Assembly: GCA_004558865.1 (NCBI GenBank)
Contig: SFCY01000030.1
Location: 1 to 20,950 of the forward strand
Source: Bacteroidales bacterium
Lineage (GTDB): Bacteria > Bacteroidota > Bacteroidia > Bacteroidales > Bacteroidaceae
Direction of reading: 5' to 3'
Length of the DNA stretch: 20,950 nucleotides
The notes under the pieces were generated by a model, which did no database searches, had not been told where the DNA came from, and was given only the letters and a program-made list of their open reading frames with translations. Within the stretch, counting starts at the first letter, position 1, and every line of letters begins with the position of its first letter. The translations under genes were made by a program, and so were the position numbers. Positions 8,483 through 16,755 of this stretch are shown in pieces.

Positions 8483-9526
8483 TTACTGTTTGAGGATAGC
8501 CATAATCTCACTGATGGACAGGTCTGCCAGACAAATCACCTCATCGCTTGCACCATAATATATATGTATGGTGTCGCCCTCTACGATGTGGCCGTTGGTG
8601 AACACCACGTTGCCAAAGAATCCTGTCTGCTCGTAGGGCGCGACTGGCTCCATGATGGGCTCTTCTGTGCGGGCAAGCACTTTGGTGGGGTCGTTGAGAT
8701 CCAAGAGCATTGCCCCCAGACAATAGCGGTTCTCGGCTGTTGCTCCATGGTAAATCTCGAGCCATCCCTCGGATGTGCGGATGGGGGGTGCTCCGGCCCC
8801 CAGCCGCGCACTGTCGAAATGCCCCTCGCGCGTGGTGGCTATGCAGATGTGGCGGCCCCAGTGGATGCGGTCCGGACTCTCGGCCACCCACATGTAGTTG
8901 CCGCCAAGCTCGGGACTGCTCGGACGGTGGAAGGCGAAGTAGCGGTTGCCTACTTTCTCCTCGAAAAGGGCGCAATCCTTGTTGTGGGGTGGGAGTATCA
9001 TGCCCTCGTGGGTGAAGTGGCGGAAATCTTTGGTAAGCATCATGCCCACGCCCACTGCCACCGGCGAGACTTCTGTAAAGGTCAGACAATAGCCGTCGGA
9101 CATCGTGGCCACACGGCAGTCCTCTATGCCGAACGACTCAGACTCCCTGCTTCCGAATACGGGTGGGAACGAGGCATCCTCGAAGAAGTGGACGCCATCT
9201 TCGCTGAAGACAAGACGAAAATAAGATAGTGTGGTGAGATAGTCGTGCCCTTTATAGTTGATGACACGCGGGTCGGACAAGTCAAGGTCCTTGTCGTCCT
9301 TGTCAAACTCCATGACCCTGAAGCCCTCCTTTGTATAGACGGGGAAGCTCACCTTTCCCTCTTGCTGGCGTGGGCGCTCTGCAACGCGGATGATGAGGCC
9401 AGTTTTGCCGTTCAGTCGGAACACGCCTGGATTGAGCAGGCAGGCTATCTCCATTCCCTTGATTGCCGGCTTGAAGTCTGCCGGCCGCAGAATCGGGTTC
9501 TGCGCATTTCTATTTGCTATGTCCAT
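8483..9526 (-). CDS. Glycoside hydrolase family 130 enzyme (beta-mannoside phosphorylase or mannosidase)
   Basis: The protein has 347 residues, no signal peptide and a five-bladed propeller pattern, matching GH130 in length and motifs. It carries GIEDCRV at 133-139, which corresponds to the GH130 EDPR-type motif with the catalytic Asp (Asp136). Other motifs are FAFHRPSS at 197-204, ARLGAGAPP at 240-248, IYHGATAENRYCLGA at 258-272 and IYYGASDE at 322-329. The family cleaves beta-mannosides, usually by phosphorolysis to mannose 1-phosphate, though some members are hydrolases. The RVAERP stretch near residue 47 and the YHGAT.NRYCLGA block remind me most of the beta-1,2-mannobiose/oligomannan group. 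That is from memory and uncertain. It is the first gene of the operon and lies opposite the HTCS gene. Confidence 0.88.
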   Translation of the reverse strand: MDIANRNAQNPILRPADFKPAIKGMEIACLLNPGVFRLNGKTGLIIRVAERPRQQEGKVSFPVYTKEGFRVMEFDKDDKDLDLSDPRVINYKGHDYLTTLSYFRLVFSEDGVHFFEDASFPPVFGSRESESFGIEDCRVATMSDGYCLTFTEVSPVAVGVGMMLTKDFRHFTHEGMILPPHNKDCALFEEKVGNRYFAFHRPSSPELGGNYMWVAESPDRIHWGRHICIATTREGHFDSARLGAGAPPIRTSEGWLEIYHGATAENRYCLGAMLLDLNDPTKVLARTEEPIMEPVAPYEQTGFFGNVVFTNGHIVEGDTIHIYYGASDEVICLADLSISEIMAILKQ

Positions 9527-9559
9527 TGTTTAAAGTTTTTGGTCCAAATTCGACAGGTG

Positions 9560-9587
9560 CAAAAGTAGGTTAAATGATTTAAATCAA
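9560..9587 (-). promoter_or_regulatory. Probable promoter of the GH130-MFS-SusCD operon
   Basis: On the minus strand TACTTTTG (9560-9567) matches the Bacteroidota -7 motif TAnnTTTG. A TTG (9585-9587) lies 17 bp upstream, close to the expected -33 spacing. The 12-bp palindrome TGATTTAAATCA (9575-9586) fills the space between them and may be an operator. The GH130 start codon is about 30 bp downstream. Confidence 0.6.
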
Positions 9588-9601
9588 GTGTGTACCGCAT
9601 T

Positions 9602-9714
9602 TCAAAAGTTGTATACGTGCGTCCAAAGTCTGCAATTGGACTCTTGCAGCACACTTTTGAGACACATGTATACAAAAGTCGGTGAAATTTGTGGTCTTCA
9701 GTGGCAGACTTTGG
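9602..9714. promoter_or_regulatory. Paired inverted repeats in the divergent control region
   Basis: Three pairs of inverted repeats interlock between the two divergent start codons. They are CCAAAGTCTGC (9623-9633) with GCAGACTTTGG (9704-9714), TCAAAAGT (9602-9609) with ACTTTTGA (9653-9660), and TTGTATAC (9609-9616) with GTATACAA (9668-9675). All arms are exact. They are candidates for binding sites of the adjacent AraC-type regulator or for DNA looping. No binding evidence can be read from sequence alone. Confidence 0.5.
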
Positions 9715-9725
9715 GGGAAATAAGC

Positions 9726-9733
9726 TATTTTTG
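9726..9733 (+). promoter_or_regulatory. -7 element of the HTCS promoter
   Basis: TATTTTTG fits TAnnTTTG and lies 20 bp before the HTCS start codon, so the leader would be very short. A clear -33 partner at the expected distance is not visible. The right arm GCAGACTTTGG of the large inverted repeat ends 11 bp upstream, so the regulator may control its own gene. Confidence 0.5.
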
Positions 9734-9753
9734 CAGTAGACAAAGATACAAAT

Positions 9754-12700
9754 ATGAATCGAAAGCCCTTTACCAAACTCACAACCATGGCTGCCGCTTG
9801 GGCCGTTGTGGCAAGCATCACGATGGCATTTGCCGCGGGTGTGTGGAGCTATGTACACATAGACAACAACGACGGAATGAGCAACAGCTCCGTGAACGTC
9901 ATCTTCCAAGACCGAAACGACATCCTCTGGATTGGCACTTGGGATGGACTCAACAGATACGACGGCAACCACATCGTGCAATACAGGGCCATCTCGCGCG
10001 ACACCACCACGCTGTCCAATCCCGTCGTGAGGGACATCATAGAGGAAGACGGCAATTTCCTGTGGGTCGTCACCGACATGGGCATCAACAGGCTCGACCG
10101 GCGCACGGGCACTTTCCGCAGATACTATCTCGACAATGGGTCTTCAAAGGGCGGTTACGCGGAGAAGTCGTTCCACTGTGCCTACAATGGAGATGGGCTC
10201 CTCTTGGCTTGCCGCGGCGGGGGGAGGCTGCTGCGCTTCAACAGGGACAGGCAGACCTTTGAGCCCATGCCAATGGACCACGCCCCCAAGGAGAGCGTCA
10301 GGCAGATGCGTTTTCAGGACAAGAGCCATCTGACCCTTGCCACCGACCATTCGACGGCCCTGTATGCCCTGACACCGCAGGGCCGGCTCCGGCTCGTCCG
10401 CCGGATTCGTAGTGTAAGCCCACCGGTCTTCGACCGCCAAGGACAGGGATATGTGCAAACGGACAGGGAGATTTGCCGGCTGGCCGGCAACCTCAGCCTG
10501 AAGCCCACTGGCATCGAGGTAGACGGCCAGCTGACCGCGGTCAGCGTCGAGGGAACCCGGATGGCAGTGGCAACCACTGATGGCTACTACCTCTATTCAG
10601 GGCGAAAGCCCTCTGGCCACTACATGGCCGGCACGGGTGTCACAGCCTTGTGCTATGGCTCGCAGGGCATCCTTTGGGCTGGAACCGACGGAAAGGGCGT
10701 ATACCAGTTTTACGACAGGACCAACAGCATCCTCACCTACCGCATTGGCAGCCACGAGAGTCCCGTCAGGGCCATACTGAGAATGGGCGACCGACTGATT
10801 GTCGGCACCAAGGGAGAAGGCCTCTTCGTCTATCAAGCGGACAAGACAGACAGCCTCCATCTTCAGCGAAACGTCAATGTGGGCCCCGGACGCACCCACA
10901 ATGCCGTCTTCGCCCTAACCACCTCCTTGGACCAATCGCGAGTATGGGTGGGCACTGATGGCGAGGGTCTCTCCTTCTATTCCGGCGACGCCCTTCACAG
11001 AATGGACCTCTCAAGGGTGGGGAGCGGAGAGGCCGCCCTGCTGCGCTCCATCTATTCCATTGTGCAGCCCGACGACAGCACGCTGTTCTTGGCCACGAGC
11101 GGGCATGGGGTCGTAAGGGTAAGGTTCAGCCACAACTCCGTCACGGGGATCCTGCCCGTCAGCAGGCTCCTGCCTAAGAATGCCGCCGCCGACATTGTCT
11201 ATACGCAAGTGCTCGACGGCCCCAATCTCTGGTTCGGGGCGAGGGAGTCAGGACTCTTCCGCCTCGACACAAGAACCATGCGCTGCAGCCATTTCACCAG
11301 CGGCTCCTCCAACGGCCAGCTGCTCAGCAACGATGTCATATCCCTCCACAAAGCCCGCGATGGCAAACTATGGATTGGCACTTCCCAAGGATTGTGCTTC
11401 CTTGACGGGGACAGCGGCAAAGAGGTCTTCCATTGGATAGGAGGCAATGGCCCGGATGGCATTATGAATGTGCACAACATACAAGAGGACGCCCACCACA
11501 ACATCTGGGCCAGCACAAGCAACGGTGTCTGCCTCGTGCTGGCCAATCTTTCCACCATACACCTCACCTACCGCGATGGACTACAGGGCAACGAGTTTGC
11601 AGATGGGGCCGGATATGCCGCCAACGGGGGCCGGGTCATCTATTTCGGTGGCACAAAAGGCATGAATGCCATCGACATCAGCAAGATGCACAGCAACGGC
11701 GCGATTCCACCACTCACACTGCAAGAGATTGCCATCGACGGGAAAAAGGCTGCGGCAGGGAGTGGCATACGCCTTGGGGTGAAGGCCAGAAGCATCCGCT
11801 TCTTCTTCTCCATCCCCGACTATATCAACAACGACCGCTGCCTGCTGTTCTATTCGCTGATACGGAAGACGCTCTTCTCCACCGACGAGCAGCCCAACTG
11901 GCAGATGGGCGCGTCCGACAAGACCGTTACCCTCAATGAGCTCCCGCCAGGCGACTATGTCCTAAAGGTCAGACAGAGCAACTTCTCCCAGCAGCGGGCC
12001 AGCCGATGCATGGAGATTCCATTCCATGTAGACTATCCCCTCTGGCAGCGCTGGTGGGCTGTGGCGGCCTACATCATCGCCTTGTCGGTCATAATCCGCT
12101 CTGTCTACCTGAGCAAGAAAAAGAGGCTTATCAAGATACACAAACGTGAACTGGAGAAGCAGAGCGAGCGCACGCGTGAGGAAATCTATCATGCCAAACT
12201 GCGCTTCTTCTCAAGCGTGACCAGTGCTTTCTCAAGCAACATCACCCAGATTTTCGATGCGCTGAACAACATCCGCAAGAATCCCTCCGGCAGCACTGAG
12301 CAAAACCTTTCCATCATCGACCAGAACATCAGGTCGATGAGCACGCACATCAGGCAGATCTCGGAGATACGCTCCACAGAAGAGAATCTGCCGCTTACAC
12401 CTGTGCGGGTCAACCTCTACGACATGCTCATCACGTCGACAGAAAACTATGTGGAGAGAATGCTCAAGGCGGGTGTCTCCGTCGATGTCGATGAGGCTTT
12501 GCGCGGCATAGAAGTGGCCACCGACCGGAAAACATTCTCCAAGGCCCTGTCCTACCTCTTGGAATATGTATTCCAAAACATCGCCGACGGCAGCGAGCTC
12601 TCCGTCAGGGCCAAAGTCTGCGGCAACGGCGTGGAGATGGCCTTTGCCTATCAGGGCACAGGGCCCAGCGAGGAGGAACTGACGGAGATATTCAATTCTC

Positions 12701-13686
12701 ACAAGGCCGTCGACCAGTTTGAGAACAACCAGGCGGGAGTGGGACGCATCATCGGCGTGACCATCAGCAACAGCCTGTTGAAGCGCCTGAGTGGCGGACT
12801 CTCCATCACCAGGAGTGGCGGGCGGGAAGACCATCTGGAGTTTCGGCTCACTTTGGAGCAGATGGAGCTGGCCGCACCAGAGCGGCAACCGAATGACACC
12901 GTTGTGGATAGAATCATTCGGAACAAGGACAAACGGGTGTGGCTCATCAAGTGCGACCCCGCTATGATGGATTTCGCGCGGAGAGCCTTGGTAAGTCAAT
13001 ACGACATTGTGGTCTCCGGCCTGGAAGAGGCCTTGGAGAAGGGTTCAGATGAGGAGGTGGACTTGATTATCTGCGGGCTGTCGGGGCTGGACAACGCTTT
13101 CATCGCCCGACTGCGGACCGACTTGCACACCAAATATGTGCCCATTGTGGCCATCTGCGACGAGGGGGCAAGGGAATCATACGCCGAAGTGCTCACCATG
13201 GGGGTGAACACGCTCATTGAACGGCCCTTCACGGCCCAGTATCTCAAGACGGTTGTGGACCACTCTGTCCTCGACACGCAGAGAATGCGCGACTTCTCCA
13301 CCTCCACCTCTGCTTACACCCAACGGTTTGACGCCTTGGGACTGAGCGAAAAAGACAGGAAGTTCATCTATCAAACCGTCGACACCCTGCGGCAGCATTT
13401 CAGCGACGAGGGCTACACCCCCGACCTATTGGCCAAGGACTTGGCCATCAGCCGCTCTCAGCTATATCGGAAGATGCGCGAACTCACACAGGCTTCGCCC
13501 GGCGACTTCATCTTGGAATACAGGCTCGTGCATGCAGAATTGCTGCTCAAGACAACTGAGCTGACCGTTTCGGAAATCATCAATGCCTGTGGATTCCGCA
13601 ACCGTTCTTTCTTCTATAGGGAGTTTGGACGGCGCAACCACTGCCTGCCTATGGAATTCAGGAAGAAAGAGACGAAGCATCCATAA
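9754..13686 (+). CDS. HTCS-type membrane regulator with degenerate phosphorelay domains
   Basis: The protein has 1310 residues. An N-terminal membrane segment or signal lies at about 12-31. Periplasmic Reg_prop propeller repeats follow, for example ILWIGTWDGLNRYD at 57-70, LWAGTDGKGVYQFY at 307-320, VWVGTDGEGL at 397-406 and LWIGTSQGLCFL at 539-550. A Y_Y_Y-type sandwich spans about 690-760 and a transmembrane helix about 767-786. The cytoplasmic kinase-like region has FFSSVTSAFSSN at 818-829, where active kinases have FFTNISHEFRTP, so the phosphoacceptor His is Ser824. The N-box Asn is Tyr938 and the G1 Asp is lost. In the receiver domain (about 1060-1170) the phospho-Asp is Gly1108, the Thr is Cys1135 and the Lys is Arg1157. 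The C-terminal AraC domain (about 1205-1305) looks intact. It lies opposite the GH130 operon and is its likely regulator, acting without canonical phosphotransfer. Confidence 0.93.
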   Translation: MNRKPFTKLTTMAAAWAVVASITMAFAAGVWSYVHIDNNDGMSNSSVNVIFQDRNDILWIGTWDGLNRYDGNHIVQYRAISRDTTTLSNPVVRDIIEEDGNFLWVVTDMGINRLDRRTGTFRRYYLDNGSSKGGYAEKSFHCAYNGDGLLLACRGGGRLLRFNRDRQTFEPMPMDHAPKESVRQMRFQDKSHLTLATDHSTALYALTPQGRLRLVRRIRSVSPPVFDRQGQGYVQTDREICRLAGNLSLKPTGIEVDGQLTAVSVEGTRMAVATTDGYYLYSGRKPSGHYMAGTGVTALCYGSQGILWAGTDGKGVYQFYDRTNSILTYRIGSHESPVRAILRMGDRLIVGTKGEGLFVYQADKTDSLHLQRNVNVGPGRTHNAVFALTTSLDQSRVWVGTDGEGLSFYSGDALHRMDLSRVGSGEAALLRSIYSIVQPDDSTLFLATSGHGVVRVRFSHNSVTGILPVSRLLPKNAAADIVYTQVLDGPNLWFGARESGLFRLDTRTMRCSHFTSGSSNGQLLSNDVISLHKARDGKLWIGTSQGLCFLDGDSGKEVFHWIGGNGPDGIMNVHNIQEDAHHNIWASTSNGVCLVLANLSTIHLTYRDGLQGNEFADGAGYAANGGRVIYFGGTKGMNAIDISKMHSNGAIPPLTLQEIAIDGKKAAAGSGIRLGVKARSIRFFFSIPDYINNDRCLLFYSLIRKTLFSTDEQPNWQMGASDKTVTLNELPPGDYVLKVRQSNFSQQRASRCMEIPFHVDYPLWQRWWAVAAYIIALSVIIRSVYLSKKKRLIKIHKRELEKQSERTREEIYHAKLRFFSSVTSAFSSNITQIFDALNNIRKNPSGSTEQNLSIIDQNIRSMSTHIRQISEIRSTEENLPLTPVRVNLYDMLITSTENYVERMLKAGVSVDVDEALRGIEVATDRKTFSKALSYLLEYVFQNIADGSELSVRAKVCGNGVEMAFAYQGTGPSEEELTEIFNSHKAVDQFENNQAGVGRIIGVTISNSLLKRLSGGLSITRSGGREDHLEFRLTLEQMELAAPERQPNDTVVDRIIRNKDKRVWLIKCDPAMMDFARRALVSQYDIVVSGLEEALEKGSDEEVDLIICGLSGLDNAFIARLRTDLHTKYVPIVAICDEGARESYAEVLTMGVNTLIERPFTAQYLKTVVDHSVLDTQRMRDFSTSTSAYTQRFDALGLSEKDRKFIYQTVDTLRQHFSDEGYTPDLLAKDLAISRSQLYRKMRELTQASPGDFILEYRLVHAELLLKTTELTVSEIINACGFRNRSFFYREFGRRNHCLPMEFRKKETKHP

Positions 13687-14041
13687 AGTGCTGCTTGGGC
13701 ATTGGCACCCGCCCCCATCGAGGGTTCGCCACGGCTTCCTTCTCCTGGGCATTCAGAGTTAGCTCCCGTACTCTCCACGGCATAAGTTGCACAGTGGTCT
13801 CTTCACGGTGTCGGCTGTCGGCATTTGTCAGCAACCTTGTCGACATTTGCCACCAACCGAAGCTGCACGTATTCTCTGCGAGATATGAGAGAAGTACACG
13901 CGTGCAGTCGACCTGCTTAAAGAGGAAGCCACCAACAGTCTGCCGGAGCTGAAACTTGATTCATCATGCAAGCATGACAAATAATTAAAGAGTGATTCAA
14001 CTGTAGGATACCGCCACTGTGTCGCCAATATTTCAAAAGCA
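13687..14041. other. Intergenic stretch without a recognised gene
   Basis: About 355 bp separate the HTCS stop from the tRNA terminator. Short frames exist on both strands, but none has a family-like sequence. A plus-strand frame ending at about 13985 reads AVDLLKEEATNSLPELKL near its end, which looks protein-like. It opens only about 30 codons earlier after a stop, so it could be a remnant. No clear terminator for the HTCS gene is seen. Confidence 0.4.
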
Positions 14042-14078
14042 AAATGCCAAATAGCTGATAGAAAGCTATTTGGCATTT
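14042..14078 (-). terminator. Terminator of the tRNA-Leu gene
   Basis: AAATGCCAAATAGCT (14042-14056) and AGCTATTTGGCATTT (14064-14078) form a perfect 15-bp stem with a 7-base loop. On the minus strand it begins 8 bases after the tRNA 3' end and is followed by T-rich sequence (TGCTTTTGAAA), fitting an intrinsic terminator. Confidence 0.85.
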
Positions 14079-14085
14079 AACGTTG

Positions 14086-14167
14086 TGCGCCTGACAGGAC
14101 TCGAACCTGCACTGCGTGAGCAACCAGATCCTAAGTCTGGCGCGTCTACCAATTCCGCCACAAGCGC
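14086..14167 (-). tRNA. tRNA-Leu (anticodon UAG)
   Basis: Read on the minus strand, the sequence folds as a class II tRNA. The acceptor stem is GCGCTTG with CAGGCGC, allowing one G-U pair. The D arm contains AATTGGTAGA. The anticodon stem is CCAGA/TCTGG around the loop CTTAGGA, giving anticodon TAG. A long variable arm follows (about TTGCTCACGCAGT), and the T arm is GCAGG-TTCGAGT-CCTGT. The discriminator base is A. The 3' CCA is not encoded (CAA follows). The tRNA reads CUA (and other CUN) leucine codons. Confidence 0.97.
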
Positions 14168-14177
14168 ATAGCGAATG

Positions 14178-14185
14178 CAAAGGTA
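14178..14185 (-). promoter_or_regulatory. -7 element of the tRNA-Leu promoter
   Basis: On the minus strand TACCTTTG matches TAnnTTTG, 10 bp before the mature tRNA 5' end. A weak TTCG lies about 20 bp upstream, inside the arm of the hairpin at 14204-14264. Confidence 0.6.
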
Positions 14186-14203
14186 CACAAAATAATCGGA
14201 AAG

Positions 14204-14264
14204 CACGAAGCCGAAGCCAAATTTTCTGCGCGTTGCGCATGATTGGCTTCGGCCTCGCTTCGTG
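14204..14264 (-). terminator. Long imperfect hairpin between pepO and tRNA-Leu
   Basis: CACGAAGCCGAAGCCAA (14204-14220) pairs with TTGGCTTCGG and CTTCGTG (to 14264) with a few unpaired bases. The loop itself contains a small GCGC/GCGC stem. On the minus strand it lies about 60 bp past the pepO stop and could end its transcript, but no good T-run follows. Its promoter-side arm overlaps the -33 zone of the tRNA promoter. Confidence 0.5.
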
Positions 14265-14325
14265 GGGGTGGCTGCGTGGGGGGACGGCACCCGGTGGGCT
14301 GGCCGCCCGCGCAGCATGGGGTTCG

Positions 14326-16350
14326 CTACCAGATGTGGGCGCGTTTGTTCTTGGGGAGGAACATCTTGTCGCCCCTCTTCACCTTGAAGGCGTCATACCA
14401 AGCGTCGATCTGGGGCAGGGCGGCGTTGACGCGGGCCATGTTGGGGGAGTGGACGTCGCTGGTGACGATGAGCTGTATGTATTCCGGGGTCATGTTTGAT
14501 GCCCACACGCGGGCCCAGGAGAGGAAGAAACGCTGCTGCGGGGTGAAGCCGTCCTTCACGCCCAAGGGGTTCTCCTTGAGCGAGTTCTCGAAGGCCGTGT
14601 AGGCGATGTTGAGTCCGCCGTTGTCGCCGATGTTCTCGCCGAGCGTCTGCTGGCCGTTGATCTTCACGCCGGGCAGCACCTCAAAGTTGCTGAAGTAGTC
14701 GGCCAACACCTTGGTGCGGGCGTTGAAGTTCTTCTTGTCTTGCGCCGTCCACCAGTCGTGCTGGTTGCCGGTCTTGTCGAACTGTGAGCCCTGGTCGTCG
14801 AATCCGTGGCTCATCTCGTGGCCTATCACACCGCCAATGCCGCCATAGTTGGCAGCGTCGTCGGCGTTGGGGTCGAAGAAGGGCGGCTGCAGGATGGCGG
14901 CGGGGAAGCAGATCTCGTTGGTGGTGGGGTTGTAGTAGGCGTTGATGGTCTGCGGAGTCATGCCCCATTCCATCTTGTCCACGCGCTTGTTGACGTGGCG
15001 CGCGATGAAGTCGTCGGTGGCCCAGCGGCTGACGTGGCTGAGGTTCTCGTAGAGGCTCAGCTTGTCGTCCACTTGCAGTCCGCTATAGTCTTTCCACTTG
15101 TCGGGATAGCCAATCTTGATGATGAAGTTGGAGAGTTTGTCCTTGGCCTGTTCCTTGGTGGCCAGGCTCATCCATGTCGAGGCGTCGATGCGCTGGGCGA
15201 GGGCCTTCTGCAGGTTGTGCACGAGCTGCAGCATGCGCTGCTTGCTCGACTCGGGGAAGTACTTCTCCACGTAGAGCTTGCCGATGGCCTCTCCCATGTT
15301 GCCGCTGACCAGGCTCACGGCCCGTTTCCAGCGCGGGCGGTCCTGCTTGACGCCGCTCATGACGGAGCTGAGTTCGAACGAGGCCTTGCGGAAGTCGTCG
15401 CTCAGGCATCCCGACGCACCGCTGATGATGCGGCTCTCGGCGTAGGTCTTCAGGTCTTCGAGGGGCGTGTCGTTGAGTATCTTCTCCACCTCGTGGATGG
15501 GTTCGGGCTGGCTCACGTCTACGGAGTCGATGGCGGGGAATCCGCTGGCCAACAGCACATTGCCCCAGTCGATTCCCGGATAGTCGGCCACCAACTGGAG
15601 ATAGCTCATCTTGTGGTAGTTGGCGTCGATGTCGCGCAGCTTCACGTTGTCGTAGCTGGCCTTGGCAATGCGGGTCTCGATGGCGAGCACGGCCTCCATC
15701 TTCTTCTGTGCCGTGGCCTCGTCGTTGCCCGTGAGCATGAAGAGCTTCTTCAGATAGTCCTTGTAGGCCTGGAGCACGCGCTTGTTTTGTGCGTCGTCGG
15801 AGAGGTAGTAGTCGCGGGTGCCAAGTCCGAGTCCGGCCTGTCCCAACGACACGAGGTTCCAGTCGGCATTGCGCATGTCGCTTCCGGTTCCCAAGCCGAA
15901 CATCATTGTTCCCTCGCCGTTGCGGTCGAGCTGGGCACACACGATTTGGTATTCCTTGCGGTCTTTGATGGCCTTGATGCGGTCAAGGTTGGGCTTGATG
16001 GGTGTCCATCCCTCGCGGTTGAGGCGCACGCTGTCCATCATCAGGTTGTAGAGCGTGCCAATCTTCTGTCCGAGCGAGCCTTTCGGCTGTGGCGTGGAGG
16101 CATACTGCATGATGATGTCTTGGATGCGCTTTTGGTTTTGTTCGTAGAGGTCAGTAAAGGCTCCGTTGTCGGAGTGTTCGGCATCGAGGGGGTGGGTCTT
16201 GAGCCATCCTCCTGCCGCATAATGGTAAAAGTCGTCGCCCGGTCTGACCGAGGTGTCCAAGTTGGCTGGGTCGATTCCAGAGGTCTGCGTCTGTGCAAAC
16301 CCTGTCGAGGCCACAAAAGCCATTGCTGCGAAAATAAGCTTTGTTTTCAT
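14326..16350 (-). CDS. pepO: M13-family zinc metallopeptidase (neprilysin/PepO-like)
   Basis: The protein has 674 residues, the usual length for secreted M13 peptidases, and a signal peptide (MKTKLIFAAMAFVASTGFAQ). The N-terminal domain starts with the family pattern DPANLDTSVRPGDDFYHYAAGGWL at about 27-50. The catalytic part has NAYYNP at 470-475 (substrate binding), HEMSH at 511-515 (zinc His residues and catalytic Glu512) and GENIGDNGGL at 571-580 (third zinc ligand Glu572). It ends in a C-terminal Trp, as is typical. It should cleave peptides in the periplasm or at the cell surface. It is a single gene, unrelated to the glycan locus. The family assignment is firm; the physiological substrate is unknown. 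Confidence 0.96.
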   Translation of the reverse strand: MKTKLIFAAMAFVASTGFAQTQTSGIDPANLDTSVRPGDDFYHYAAGGWLKTHPLDAEHSDNGAFTDLYEQNQKRIQDIIMQYASTPQPKGSLGQKIGTLYNLMMDSVRLNREGWTPIKPNLDRIKAIKDRKEYQIVCAQLDRNGEGTMMFGLGTGSDMRNADWNLVSLGQAGLGLGTRDYYLSDDAQNKRVLQAYKDYLKKLFMLTGNDEATAQKKMEAVLAIETRIAKASYDNVKLRDIDANYHKMSYLQLVADYPGIDWGNVLLASGFPAIDSVDVSQPEPIHEVEKILNDTPLEDLKTYAESRIISGASGCLSDDFRKASFELSSVMSGVKQDRPRWKRAVSLVSGNMGEAIGKLYVEKYFPESSKQRMLQLVHNLQKALAQRIDASTWMSLATKEQAKDKLSNFIIKIGYPDKWKDYSGLQVDDKLSLYENLSHVSRWATDDFIARHVNKRVDKMEWGMTPQTINAYYNPTTNEICFPAAILQPPFFDPNADDAANYGGIGGVIGHEMSHGFDDQGSQFDKTGNQHDWWTAQDKKNFNARTKVLADYFSNFEVLPGVKINGQQTLGENIGDNGGLNIAYTAFENSLKENPLGVKDGFTPQQRFFLSWARVWASNMTPEYIQLIVTSDVHSPNMARVNAALPQIDAWYDAFKVKRGDKMFLPKNKRAHIW

Positions 16351-16567
16351 GCAAAAAATGGTGTTAGTGATTTTTAGTCCGCTAATTTACGAAAAACTTT
16401 TGATTGAGTCCCCTGCAAGTGGGAATTTAACATTAGTTGGACAAAAAGGCCCTCAAAGCAAGTTGCACAATGAAAGAGGCAAGGCGGTGGTTTCGGGTAT
16501 CTTCCGAGCAGTCCATGCCATACAAATCGGACAAGATTGCATGAGGAATGAAGCATTATGCGTTATC

Positions 16568-16669
16568 TTGCATTTTTTGTTTGGCAGGGATGTCAAGACG
16601 ATTGGCAAGCACATCAACAACGCTTTGAAAGAAGAATTGGATGATGGAATCCCAACTGTCGCAAAATTT
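16568..16669 (+). pseudogene. Remnant of a RhuM-like (virulence RhuM family) gene
   Basis: The plus frame reads LFGRDVKTIGKHINNALKEE and then LDDGIPTVAKF. This closely matches the DNA-binding-like core of RhuM-family proteins (LFGRD..TIGKHI.N...E.EL...TVAKF). The flanking residues in the same frame stop resembling the family. Downstream, WIGYVVS is a faint echo of the SVGYRV motif, and a stop follows at 16751. An intact RhuM protein is around 300 residues or more, so this is a short decayed fragment. It sits in an AT-richer, gene-poor stretch. The family often travels on mobile elements. Confidence 0.6.
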
Positions 16670-16755
16670 GGGTTCAATGGATATTTTCCGTGGATTGGAT
16701 ATGTTGTTTCATTTCGTATAGTCCTGACTTCGCCAATGAATAAATGGTATTAGAA

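Noticed and set aside
7405..8493. A 362-codon open frame on the plus strand
   Set aside because: It is antisense to the MFS transporter and rich in His/Gln/Glu, as expected from the reverse of hydrophobic codons.
13695..13952. An 85-codon plus-strand frame and minus-strand frames after the HTCS gene
   Set aside because: The composition is Ser/Arg/Cys-rich with no family resemblance and no promoter or ribosome site in a sensible place.
14806..16377. A 523-codon open frame on the plus strand
   Set aside because: It is antisense to the M13 peptidase, with a Val/His/Leu-rich composition typical of a mirror frame and no recognisable motif.
16253..16753. The whole 166-codon plus-strand frame as an intact gene
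   Set aside because: The first part is antisense to pepO and its upstream region. Only the short RhuM-like core at 16568-16669 resembles a protein family.
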